From the NCBI RefSeq assembly GCF_028864145.1, contig NZ_JARBHJ010000015.1:1-46985 (forward strand): DNA of 46,985 bases, written 5' to 3'. The notes beneath the pieces were generated by a model. It was not told the DNA's origin and did not search any database. It worked only from the letters and a program-made list of their open reading frames with translations. The position numbers and the translations under genes were made by a program. This document shows positions 15,884 to 23,647 of this stretch, one piece after another. Every line of letters begins with the position of its first letter. Positions within the stretch are counted from its first letter, which is position 1. Source of the stretch: Actinotignum schaalii (GTDB taxonomy: Bacteria; Actinomycetota; Actinomycetes; Actinomycetales; Actinomycetaceae).

Positions 15884-18088
15884 TTAGTACACCTCGGTAG
15901 CGCCGATCTGGTCGAGCATCCACGCTACCTCTTCGGCGCGCTCCCGCCAGGCGTCATAACGCCCGGTTTTCCCGGCGTGCCCGGCCACCATCTCGATGCG
16001 CTCCAGAATGGGGCGGTCCGGGCTGGGCTTGGTTTTCTCGCGCAGCACCTGGACCCACTTCGTGGGCTCCACGTAGAGCACCCGAATATCGTTGAGAGAC
16101 GTGGTGGCCAACACCGCCGGGTAACGCACGCCTTCGCGCACATTCTCCACCGGGCTGTAGTCCTTCATATAGGCATACACCTCCGGAGAAGCCACCGGGT
16201 TACCCCATTCTTCCCACTCGCCCACCGTCAGCGGGAGCTCCGGTTTAAGAATGGTGGTCAGCGCATCCACGAAGGGCACCGCGGCATGCACGGCTCGGAA
16301 AAGCTCGGGGGCCTGGTTGATCGCCGCACCGATCAGCAGGCCACCGGCGCTGCCACCTTCCGCCACCAGGCGATCAGGTGCCACCCAGCCGGAGTCAATA
16401 AGCCACCGCGCCGAATCCACGAAATCATTAAATGTGTTTTTCTTGCGGAGGAGTTTTCCGTCGTCGTACCACCGGCGCCCCAGTTCACCGCCGCCGCGGA
16501 TATGCGACCACCCGATAACGACGCCGCGGTCGAGCAAGCTCAAGCGGTAAATAGAGAAATAGGGCTCGTTCGACACTTCGTAGCTGCCGTAACCGTAGAG
16601 GTAGCCGGGATTGGTGCCATCCGGGTGGATATCGGCACGGCGCACCACCGTGAGGGGGATCTCCACACCATCGCGGGCGGTCACCCATACCGCATCCTGG
16701 GTGTACAGCGAGGGGTCATAACCCGGGATATCAAGAGTGCGCAGCACCTCAATATCACCGGTGCGCGGGTCGAAGGCCTTTTGGGTGGGCGGCTCCAGGA
16801 TGGACTGCTCCGTGAAGACCACCCGCGAAGTGAACCAATTGCCCTCCGGGTAGGTTTCCACGAAGCTTCCCTCGCCGGTGGGGATAGCCACCGGGGCACA
16901 CCAACCGTGGTTGGGACGTGCCGCGGCCGGTTGGGCGGGCGCCGTGGTGGCGGCGTCGTTCCCCGAAACCGCGCGGGCATCTGCACTGGCCGTTGCCAAC
17001 GGGGCCGAACCGATAGCGCTGGCGGCAGAAAGTGGACGTTCGCGGCGCATAACCCGCAACTGCGTTTGGCCTTCGGAACGCATCGAAATAACGGCGTGGC
17101 CGGCGTAGGCCTCCACGTAATCGACGCGCTCACCCTCCGCGGGCACGAAAATGGGATCCCACTCTTCCGGGGTGGAGGTGCGCAGCGGCGCGGAAGCTAC
17201 CTCGAAATCGGGGCGGTTGGCGTTATGGACGATAAGGACCTGATCGCCGGCGGGCTCCGCGGTGTATTCCAAACCCTCGCGGCGCTCCAAGACCTTGACG
17301 CGCTGCTCGATATTCTCTGTGGAAATAAAACGCACATCCGAGGAGGTCACCGAAGCGGAGCGAATAATAATCCACTTGCCGTTGCGGGACTGTTCGTGAT
17401 CAACGGAGAAACGCTCGTCGTTTTCCTGGAAGAGGACCGTGTCATTAAAATCGCCGATGCGGTGGAGGTTGACCTGCCATTGACGCCAGGAATCATCCAC
17501 GCGCGAGTAGGCAACCGCGCTGGAATCGGCCATCCAGGCTAGGCCGTAGCCAATATCGCGCACGGAATCATCAACGATCTGGCCGGTTTCGATATCGAAA
17601 ATGCGCAGGGTGAAATGCTCATCGCCCGTGAAATCCACGCTCATGGCGCCGAGCTTGCCATCCGGCGAGGGCATGAATCCGCCGCAGAGGAAGAATTCTT
17701 CCCCGAGAGCAAGCTCGTTACCGTCCCACACCGGGAATTCCGGGAAAGAGGTATTCAGGTCCGGGCGGGCGGCTCCGCGGGCCGGGGTGCGGAACATCGC
17801 CGGGTACTGCCGATCCTGGAAAGTGCGCCGGTAGTACCACCAGTCTCCCACCCGGTAAGGAAGTGCGCGGTCAGCCTCCTTGGTGCGCGCCTTGAATTCG
17901 GCCACGAGGTTATCGCGCAGGTCGCTCAGACCCGCGGTTTGCTCCCGGAAATAGGCGTTTTCGGCGTTGAGAAGCGCGCGGACATCCGGATCGGATTTAT
18001 CACGCAGCCACTCGTAATTATCCACGTAGGTGTCGCCGTGGAAAGTGCGTTCGGTAGGGATTTTCTTCGCGATCGGGCCGATAGTCAT
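15884..18088 (-). CDS. ptrB: Oligopeptidase B (prolyl oligopeptidase family S9A)
   Basis: A cytoplasmic serine peptidase cleaving short peptides after basic residues. The 734 residues have the seven-bladed propeller first (about 70-440) and the alpha/beta-hydrolase domain last. The catalytic triad is in place: Ser580 in GGSAGG, Asp667 in LNDIRVLYVEPTKW and His704 in GHAGKTGR. The N-terminal TYVDNYEWLRD is typical of the family. Between about residues 355 and 395 there is an Ala/Ser-rich insertion (SAASAIGSAPLATASADARA) not expected in the propeller. No Shine-Dalgarno precedes the ATG; instead TAGAAT stands six bases upstream, which suggests a leaderless transcript. It is convergent with pfs. 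Confidence 0.93.
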   Translation of the reverse strand: MTIGPIAKKIPTERTFHGDTYVDNYEWLRDKSDPDVRALLNAENAYFREQTAGLSDLRDNLVAEFKARTKEADRALPYRVGDWWYYRRTFQDRQYPAMFRTPARGAARPDLNTSFPEFPVWDGNELALGEEFFLCGGFMPSPDGKLGAMSVDFTGDEHFTLRIFDIETGQIVDDSVRDIGYGLAWMADSSAVAYSRVDDSWRQWQVNLHRIGDFNDTVLFQENDERFSVDHEQSRNGKWIIIRSASVTSSDVRFISTENIEQRVKVLERREGLEYTAEPAGDQVLIVHNANRPDFEVASAPLRTSTPEEWDPIFVPAEGERVDYVEAYAGHAVISMRSEGQTQLRVMRRERPLSAASAIGSAPLATASADARAVSGNDAATTAPAQPAAARPNHGWCAPVAIPTGEGSFVETYPEGNWFTSRVVFTEQSILEPPTQKAFDPRTGDIEVLRTLDIPGYDPSLYTQDAVWVTARDGVEIPLTVVRRADIHPDGTNPGYLYGYGSYEVSNEPYFSIYRLSLLDRGVVIGWSHIRGGGELGRRWYDDGKLLRKKNTFNDFVDSARWLIDSGWVAPDRLVAEGGSAGGLLIGAAINQAPELFRAVHAAVPFVDALTTILKPELPLTVGEWEEWGNPVASPEVYAYMKDYSPVENVREGVRYPAVLATTSLNDIRVLYVEPTKWVQVLREKTKPSPDRPILERIEMVAGHAGKTGRYDAWRERAEEVAWMLDQIGATEVY

Positions 18089-18094
18089 GGAGGG

Positions 18095-18100
18095 ATTCTA
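18095..18100 (-). promoter_or_regulatory. -10 element positioned for leaderless transcription of oligopeptidase B
   Basis: TAGAAT on the minus strand ends six bases before the ATG at 18088, so transcription would begin at or next to the start codon. No Shine-Dalgarno sequence lies in the gap. The -35 region is not recognisable. Confidence 0.5.
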
Positions 18101-18290
18101 CTGGACAGGAGGTGATTGGTGCGCGTGGGCGTGCGCTGTTGCGCGGCACCGTGCGCGCGGGCGTGTGGTACGACGGCGCAGCCGCCGGCTAGCGCGGACG
18201 TCGTCACGTTAGCGGGCAGAAGGGAGCGGGCGGAAGGGAGCGAGAATCTCACAAACCTCAGCAGTCACACCAACATCTGGGGATGGAGCA

Positions 18291-18350
18291 TGTGTTGTCC
18301 GGGCTGTACTTCGCGTGTACGACATTTGCAGTACAGCCCGGAAAAACACC
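18291..18350 (+). repeat. Dyad element, copy B
   Basis: TGTGTTGT, then a perfect 12-bp inverted repeat CCGGGCTGTACT (18299-18310) / AGTACAGCCCGG (18330-18341) around a 19-base centre, then AAAAACACC, which mirrors the outer GTGTT. Copies C and D match most of these positions. It sits in a 657-base gap between divergently placed genes. About 50 bases to its right is a 30-bp-periodic array (18394-18482). To its left GTGCGCGTGGGCGTG recurs at a 32-base distance (18119, 18151), possibly another decayed array. Confidence 0.8.
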
Positions 18351-18393
18351 CCGCCCCGCCGGCTAGGGCACCTGGGTACCGAGGGGATGGGCC

Positions 18394-18482
18394 ACAGGAT
18401 GCAAATTGGGGAACATCGGGATCTTGTAGTGCAAGCCCAGAACAGAAAACGGGCCACAATGGTGTGTAGATTTGCATCCTGT
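18394..18482 (+). repeat. 30-bp-periodic motif array with inverted end (array B)
   Basis: GCAAAT at 18401 and GCAAGC at 18431 are exactly 30 bases apart. A final inverted copy, ATTTGCATCCTGT (18470-18482), is the perfect reverse complement of the first copy ACAGGATGCAAAT (18394-18406). From 18427 to 18487 the sequence is strongly similar to 28007-28067. The remainder of the gap (18483-18745) has small inverted repeats (CCTATA...TATAGG at 18507-18536; GATTCT/AGAATC near 18640) but no gene I can support. Confidence 0.8.
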
Positions 18483-18745
18483 TGCGGGCCAGTTGAGGTT
18501 TACAGACCTATAGGGCCCACAACCGGGGCCTATAGGCCAAAAAATGAGGACCGGCCCTGGACTACTCCAAGGAGCAGCGGTACCGGTCTTGGTGAGATAA
18601 CTTTACCGGATCATCAAGAAAACGCGAGCCTGCTTGGATTCTAGTCAGAATCTACTCACGCCAGGGCGGCTTTGAGCAGGTCGCGGGCCGTTGAATGGCT
18701 TTCTTCGCTGCCGGTTTTCCGGCTTCCGAACGGAACTACGCGCGG

Positions 18746-19573
18746 TCAGCCGCGGCGGGAGAATTCACGGGAACGCGCGACGGCGAGGGAATCGACCAGC
18801 TCGTTGGCGGCATCACCAGCGTGGCCTTTGACCCATTCTACTTCGGTGCGGCCGGTGCGAGACTCGTACAGCGTGAGGAGGCGCTCGACGAGATCACGAT
18901 TCTTCACCGGCTTCCCGTCCGCTTTCTTCCAGCCCTTCGCGCGCCAACCGCGCGCCCATTTCGTCATGACATTAATGACGTACTGCGAATCCGCGCGGAT
19001 AAGCAACGGCGCTTGGGTACCGTGCTGAGCCGCCACATATTCCAAACCCTCGATGAGCGCCGTCAGCTCCATAATATTATTCGTGGTGCGGGCCGCTCCT
19101 CCGCTATCCCGCGCCCCGCTGAGCTGCTCAACCCAGGCCCAACCACCCGGTCCCGGATTCCCCGAGCACGCCCCATCGGTGGCAAGCACCGCGGCAAAGC
19201 CCGGGCGCGGGCTGCCGACCGGGCTACCGCTCCCGGGCGCCAAGGCTGGAGCGGGGCTGGCTGCGGCGGCGTCGTACCCCTCATCTTCATCCATGCCCGC
19301 GAGCGGCAGCAGACCCTGCACCTCGTTAGTCACGGCCTCCGCGGTGGCTGTGCCGCCCGCATCAGTATCCACAACCGCGCGCAGCAAGCGCTCGGAATCC
19401 GCGTGCCACAACACCCCGCTTTCGCGTCCCTCATCAGCTAAACCGTGGCGGGAAGCGAGCGGGGACGGCGCGGCGCCGTCGGCCAAACCTAAACGTTCGA
19501 GGGCGGCGAGGGTAGTGAAAGTATCCGTGCCGCAACGTTCAGCCAATTCAGCGGTTGTTAACCAGGTTGTCAT
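18746..19573 (-). CDS. rnhA: Ribonuclease HI with N-terminal extension
   Basis: Cleaves the RNA strand of RNA-DNA hybrids. The C-terminal ~155 of 275 residues form the RNase H domain with all catalytic positions: Asp in ATDGACSGNPGPGG, Glu in NNIMELTAL, Asp in RADSQYV, and the KGHAGDAANELVDSLA segment. The first ~75 residues (MTTWLTTAELAERCGTDTF...) look like a small winged-helix or helix-turn-helix domain. An acidic, Pro/Ser/Gly-rich linker joins the two. This is not the hybrid-binding domain of eukaryotic RNase H1. The ATG at 19573 has no Shine-Dalgarno, but TACCCT lies six bases upstream, again suggesting leaderless transcription. Confidence 0.92.
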   Translation of the reverse strand: MTTWLTTAELAERCGTDTFTTLAALERLGLADGAAPSPLASRHGLADEGRESGVLWHADSERLLRAVVDTDAGGTATAEAVTNEVQGLLPLAGMDEDEGYDAAAASPAPALAPGSGSPVGSPRPGFAAVLATDGACSGNPGPGGWAWVEQLSGARDSGGAARTTNNIMELTALIEGLEYVAAQHGTQAPLLIRADSQYVINVMTKWARGWRAKGWKKADGKPVKNRDLVERLLTLYESRTGRTEVEWVKGHAGDAANELVDSLAVARSREFSRRG

Positions 19574-19629
19574 AGCTTTAGGGTAGCGTGCCGGGCGGTG
19601 CGACCACGCATCCCGGGGATTCCGCGCAG

Positions 19630-19638
19630 TTATCCACA
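19630..19638 (+). promoter_or_regulatory. DnaA-box consensus
   Basis: A perfect TTATCCACA in the gap between RNase HI and the macrodomain gene. A single box cannot define an origin; it could be chance, a titration site or regulatory. Confidence 0.35.
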
Positions 19639-19753
19639 GGGCGTGGCGGCGGGCGCGCAAGGCCACCGGCCCTGTGCATACGCGCACGAAAACCGTTCCT
19701 GCCCGGTACCCTTGTACTAGGGAACCCTGTTCGGACCCAGAATAAGGAGAATA

Positions 19754-20635
19754 ATGCTCAACCTAGCTGAATATCGCGACGCCCTGAAGCTCGACGACGA
19801 GTGGCCCGCGCCCGCCCCCTCGAAGCGCACCGACCGGGAACTTTTTGAGATTGCCTTCGGCGGTCTGGATGGCGACCTGGCGAAAATGACCGACCGGGAA
19901 CTCTTCACCGAACTCAACCACCGCCTCATCCAGCGTGATCCTGAAGAAGTTAATGAGGATGTGTCACGCGCGATTGACGTGCTGCTCTACCGGCTTTCCG
20001 GCTACCTCGGCCGCACCGAGGCACGCCACCTGGCTCGTATTTCTGACATGATGCCGGAATCGGAATACCCCGCTCGGGATAAAACCGTGATCTGGCGCGG
20101 GGATGCGCGGGAACTCGTGGTGGACGCGGTGGTCAATGGGGCGCGCCCGAACCTGCTGGGCTATCGTGATTACAATAAGCCCTCTATTGACCAGGCGATT
20201 CACGGCCAGGCCGGCCCGTGGCTGCGCAATGATTGCGCCACCCTGTACTCGATGTCGAATCGCGAACTGGAACCGGGCGAAGCGGCGCTGACCCGCGGGT
20301 ATCGCCTGCCGGCACGCTACGTGCTCCACACCCTGCCGCCCACGGTGGAAGGTGAGGTGACGGATGCGGATCGCGCGGCGCTGGCCAGCTGCTACACCCG
20401 CTGCCTGGATCTGGCTTCGGACAAGGGTGATATTACCTCGGTGTCCTTCTGCTCGTTGGCCACCGGCCATTCGCATTTCCCCTTCGCGGAAGCCACCCGG
20501 ATTGCGTTGGATACCGTGGCGCAGTGGCTGCACCAGAATCCGCGCTCGAATGTGAATCTGGTGGTCTTTGATATCTTCGCTGATGAAGATGCGGAACATT
20601 TCGTGCGCACGATTGAGCGCTGGGTGGAGGAATAA
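19754..20635 (+). CDS. Macrodomain protein of the zinc-macrodomain type lacking the zinc ligands
   Basis: A 293-residue protein. An all-helical N-terminal region (1-100) with a repeated TDREL word precedes a macrodomain (about 105-293). The match is to bacterial zinc-dependent protein-ADP-ribose hydrolases: DAVVNGA, then IDQAIHGQAGPWLRNDC, GYRLPARYVLHTLPP, and FPFAEATRIALDTVAQWL near the end. In active relatives the loop reads roughly L-G-C-x4-H-x-C-I-D, with Cys, His and Cys binding zinc, preceded by V-N-A-A-N. Here it is L-G-Y-x4-K-x-S-I-D (Tyr137, Lys142, Ser144), and V-N-G-A-R has Arg131 where Asn is expected. Hydrolase activity is doubtful; ADP-ribose or NAD-metabolite binding is possible. 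GGAG precedes the ATG. The stop overlaps the next start by one base. Confidence 0.8.
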   Translation: MLNLAEYRDALKLDDEWPAPAPSKRTDRELFEIAFGGLDGDLAKMTDRELFTELNHRLIQRDPEEVNEDVSRAIDVLLYRLSGYLGRTEARHLARISDMMPESEYPARDKTVIWRGDARELVVDAVVNGARPNLLGYRDYNKPSIDQAIHGQAGPWLRNDCATLYSMSNRELEPGEAALTRGYRLPARYVLHTLPPTVEGEVTDADRAALASCYTRCLDLASDKGDITSVSFCSLATGHSHFPFAEATRIALDTVAQWLHQNPRSNVNLVVFDIFADEDAEHFVRTIERWVEE

Positions 20636-21768
20636 TGAGCCAGGGAACTCCTGACTCCGTGGATCGCGGCCAATCTGGGTTCCAGGGTCAGTACGGTGCG
20701 CCCGCAGCGGCGGGTTCGGATGCGGGCGTGGGCCCTGATCCGAGCGTCGGTGCGGCCGGGGGCGCTGCTCCCAGTGCGGGCACCGGTGCTGACCCAGCCG
20801 GCCCGGCGTGGCCGCCTTCCGCGCCTCCCGCGGTTCCTGCTGGGGAACAAGAACAGCACCCCAGCAGCCGCGGCTTCTGGGTGATGATCACCGTGCTGGC
20901 GATTATTGCCCTGGTGGTTTTCGCGGTGCTGCTCACCCTCGGCTCGTCCAACGGGCGTTTCGGGGGCAGCGCAGCGCCGCACCCCACCACTACCGCCACC
21001 GCACCGGCCACGCCTGGAGCAGGCGCGCCGGGCCAGGGCGGATCGGCCCAGGGCGCGCCGGGAACCATCCCGAATACCGCGCCCGGCCCCGTCGAAACGC
21101 GCTATACCCAGCTCGCCACGGATCGCGGTTGGGTGGCCGGTCAGGATTACATTCCCACTCAGCCCGATGAGATTCGCACCCAGCTCCAGGCCCTGCCGCA
21201 GCTGGAGCCGTCCTCCGGGCAAACCGCCGGGGATCCCAAGGCCCCCGTGCACGTCACGATCTACTCTGATTACGCATGCAGTTTCTGCAATAAACTCCAC
21301 GCGGAATCCGTCCCGCAGCTCCTGGAACTGGCCAAGAAGGGCGATATTTACTTGGCTTACGTGCAGGTCCCGATTTTCAAGGACACCGTGTCCAGTGATC
21401 GCGCAGCCGCCGCCGCGCACGCGGCCGGATTGCAGGGCAAGTTCTGGGAATACTCGGCTCTTCTTTTCGACGGCGCAGCTGCCGCCGGCCACGACCCTGA
21501 CAAGGCCGCGTCAATGTTCTCCGATGAAAACCTCGATGCTTTCGCCAGCCAGGCAGGCTTGGATGTGGAGGCTTTCCGGGCTGCGCGTGACAGCTCCGAA
21601 ACCACCAGCTTTATTGCCGCCCAGGAATCTTTAGGCCTAGAAACCCTGGGGCTGCGCGGTACCCCGGCGATTATTATCAACGGCACCGCGAGCACCGGCT
21701 ACCAGCCACTCTCCGCGATCACCAATACGATTGAGCTGGAAAAGGCGCTCGTGGACTCGGCGGGTTAA
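20635..21768 (+). CDS. Membrane-anchored DsbA-like thiol oxidoreductase
   Basis: A 377-residue protein with a Pro/Gly/Ala-rich cytoplasmic N-terminus (1-78), one transmembrane helix (about 81-103), a Thr/Pro/Gly linker and an extracytoplasmic thioredoxin-fold domain (about 195-377). The active site is CSFC (Cys215, Cys218). The helical insertion and the cis-proline loop RGTPAI (about 343) fit the DsbA/DSBA_Thioredoxin_4 family found in actinobacteria. It should form or rearrange disulfides in exported proteins. The ATG overlaps the macrodomain stop by one base (TAATG), so the two are coupled, although no functional link is obvious. A terminator lies about 120 bases downstream. Confidence 0.88.
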   Translation: MSQGTPDSVDRGQSGFQGQYGAPAAAGSDAGVGPDPSVGAAGGAAPSAGTGADPAGPAWPPSAPPAVPAGEQEQHPSSRGFWVMITVLAIIALVVFAVLLTLGSSNGRFGGSAAPHPTTTATAPATPGAGAPGQGGSAQGAPGTIPNTAPGPVETRYTQLATDRGWVAGQDYIPTQPDEIRTQLQALPQLEPSSGQTAGDPKAPVHVTIYSDYACSFCNKLHAESVPQLLELAKKGDIYLAYVQVPIFKDTVSSDRAAAAAHAAGLQGKFWEYSALLFDGAAAAGHDPDKAASMFSDENLDAFASQAGLDVEAFRAARDSSETTSFIAAQESLGLETLGLRGTPAIIINGTASTGYQPLSAITNTIELEKALVDSAG

Positions 21769-21886
21769 AGATTCTAGGCAAGCTACACTCAACGAAAATC
21801 AACAGATAGAGAGCAGAGTATCCGTGGTACGTGCCCGACGCTAAAACCTCCCCATCCGGTGAGGCTGCGCCCCAGAAACACTTGAG

Positions 21887-21917
21887 GTGTCTCGGTGCAT
21901 AACCGAGGCACTCTTTT
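21887..21917 (+). terminator. Rho-independent terminator before the ABC-2 operon
   Basis: GTG-T-CTCGGT pairs with ACCGAG-G-CAC around a 5-base loop and is followed by TCTTTT. It lies about 120 bases after the DsbA-like gene. The remaining ~145 bases before the ATPase gene hold no recognisable feature except its GGAGGT site. Confidence 0.65.
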
Positions 21918-22062
21918 GGGCACCTTATATACAGATATTTCGGGTAGTCCTGTTATTCCAACGCCCTATTTCCGAGTATCGCTTTTCATGTCCTGCGAGC
22001 TTGGCCTCTCCGGTATGCACATCCCCTATGGCATTCTTTGCATATTTTGGAGGTAAGCGTTC

Positions 22063-22833
22063 ATGGATACCCCTATCCTCGAAGCTATCGCGGTAGAAAA
22101 AATCCACCCGAAGAAATCAACACCGGCCCTGACCGGCGTCAATCTTGCCCTACATCCGGGAGAATTGGTTGCCGTTATCGGCCATAACGGAGCGGGAAAA
22201 TCCACGCTCTTCGATATCCTTGGTGGGCTCATGAAACCCACCCGCGGCACGGTCACTAATTCCGTAGCCGCAAGCGCTATCGGCTGGTGCCCGCAGCGCG
22301 AGATTATCGACTGGTCCCTGACCGTGGCACAAAACATCCTCGTGGGCCTTGATCTGCGGGGTAACCGTTGGCATCGCCGTGCTGAAATTGAAAGCATCGC
22401 CGCAGTTCTGGGCCTTTCGCGTTTCCTTGACCGCACCGCGGAAACCCTTTCCGGCGGGGAATTACGCCGCACCCAAATCGCCCGCGCGATTATCGGTGAC
22501 CCTCGCCTCATGATTCTGGACGAGCCAACCACCGGTCTGGATCCCACCGGCATTGACACCGTGTTCAGCTACTTGCGCTCCCGGGTGGAAGAAGGGCGCA
22601 CCGTGCTGGTCAGCACGCACGAGACCTCTAAGTTTTCCGAGTATTGCACCCGGGTTATTGCTCTGCGCGGCGGGCGCATTATCGCCGATATGCCCGCAGG
22701 GCAGTTTATGGCCCATTGCCCTGGCAGCACCGACCTGTGGGAAGCCCTCCAGGCGTTCGAGGCCCTCGAACCACCCAAGAATCCGGAAGCCGCTGCAGCC
22801 ACAGAAGCAGAAGAAGGAACCCCGCTCCCATGA
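22063..22833 (+). CDS. ABC transporter ATP-binding protein (ABC-2 / CcmA type)
   Basis: A 256-residue ATPase with Walker A GHNGAGKS, Q-loop WCPQREIIDW, signature LSGGE, Walker B LMILDEPTTGLD and the His of STHET. The sequence is canonical, so it should hydrolyse ATP to drive the permease encoded next. The C-terminus carries a short Glu/Ala-rich tail. GGAGGT stands seven bases before the ATG. The stop overlaps the start of the permease by 4 bases. Substrate unknown; drug, lipid or polysaccharide export are the common roles of this family. Confidence 0.93.
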   Translation: MDTPILEAIAVEKIHPKKSTPALTGVNLALHPGELVAVIGHNGAGKSTLFDILGGLMKPTRGTVTNSVAASAIGWCPQREIIDWSLTVAQNILVGLDLRGNRWHRRAEIESIAAVLGLSRFLDRTAETLSGGELRRTQIARAIIGDPRLMILDEPTTGLDPTGIDTVFSYLRSRVEEGRTVLVSTHETSKFSEYCTRVIALRGGRIIADMPAGQFMAHCPGSTDLWEALQAFEALEPPKNPEAAAATEAEEGTPLP

Positions 22834-23577
22834 AAAAATCACTTATTCTCACTAAGTACCATATTGCTTCCCTATGGAATTGGCGCGGCGTCTACCTCGG
22901 CCGCATCGTCGAACCGCTGGCATATTTCGTATTCCTAGTTGTCGGTATTTCCGGGATGCTCGACAGCGCGCAGAGCCGTAACTACCTCAGCTACGCCTTC
23001 ACCGGCATCGTCTGCCTTCTCACGTTCCGCGCTTTCGGCTACGCCACCTCCGATATCTCCAATGACCGCAAGTGGGGGGGTGTACGCGATTTTCATGATG
23101 CAGGGCGGGAAGGTGTGGGGCTATCTCGTATCGATTATCGCGGTGGCATCCCTTGTTTTCCTTGTCCAATTCGCAGCGGTAGCCCTCGCCTACCTGGGCT
23201 TATCTGTTGCGAGCGGCTCCGGCGTGGACGGTGCCGCTCTTGTGGCGGGGCTGCTTATTGCGTTTCTGGTTGTGTGGGGCTGGGTGGGCCTGGGCGCCGC
23301 GGTAGGCGCCCTGGTCAATAGTTACGAGGCGCGCGATATGCTCTCCACTTTCACCACGCTGCCGGTGGTGCTCTCCGCCCCGCTTTTTTACGAGCTCAGC
23401 TCCGCGCCCACATACCTTCAGGTCATCGCGCGCTGCAACCCGCTCACGTATCACGTGCAGTGGATGCGTGCCCCGGTAGCTGCGGATTTCGTGTACGCGC
23501 TACTCTGGGTTGGAACGACGACGGCGCTAGCCCGCTACGCCCTCAGCCGCGCAGATAGGCTCAGCTCCGAGCGGTAA
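22830..23577 (+). pseudogene. ABC-2 type permease, frameshifted at a G7 tract
   Basis: A six-helix ABC-2 permease interrupted by a +1 shift. Frame one starts MKKSLILTKYHIASLWNWRG and runs through two helices to SNDRKWGG. The rest (VYAIFMMQGGKVWGYLVSII, four more helices, ending ALSRADRLSSER) is in the next frame. The break falls at seven G's at 23074-23080. With six G's the codons read ...KWGVYAIFMMQGG, giving one uninterrupted 248-residue permease. All family features lie on one side or the other of the tract, so the gene is otherwise intact. It may be a sequencing error, a recent mutation or a reversible on/off switch by slippage. The partner ATPase is intact. Confidence 0.85.
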
Positions 23578-23579
23578 CT

Positions 23580-23601
23580 CCCCGGCCCGGCGGCCCGGGG
23601 T
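23580..23601. terminator. Bidirectional GC hairpin between convergent transporter operons
   Basis: CCCCGG ... CCGGGG arms with a GC-rich centre, between the permease stop (23577) and the exporter stop (23648). Confidence 0.45.
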
Positions 23602-23647
23602 ATTCACGAATACTCCACAGGGTATGTGCAAAACTCGTAGCCTCGCC

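Noticed and set aside
15602-17542. 646-codon plus-strand frame opposite oligopeptidase B
   Set aside because: Shadow of a high-GC gene; no recognisable domain, and the opposite strand encodes a complete enzyme.
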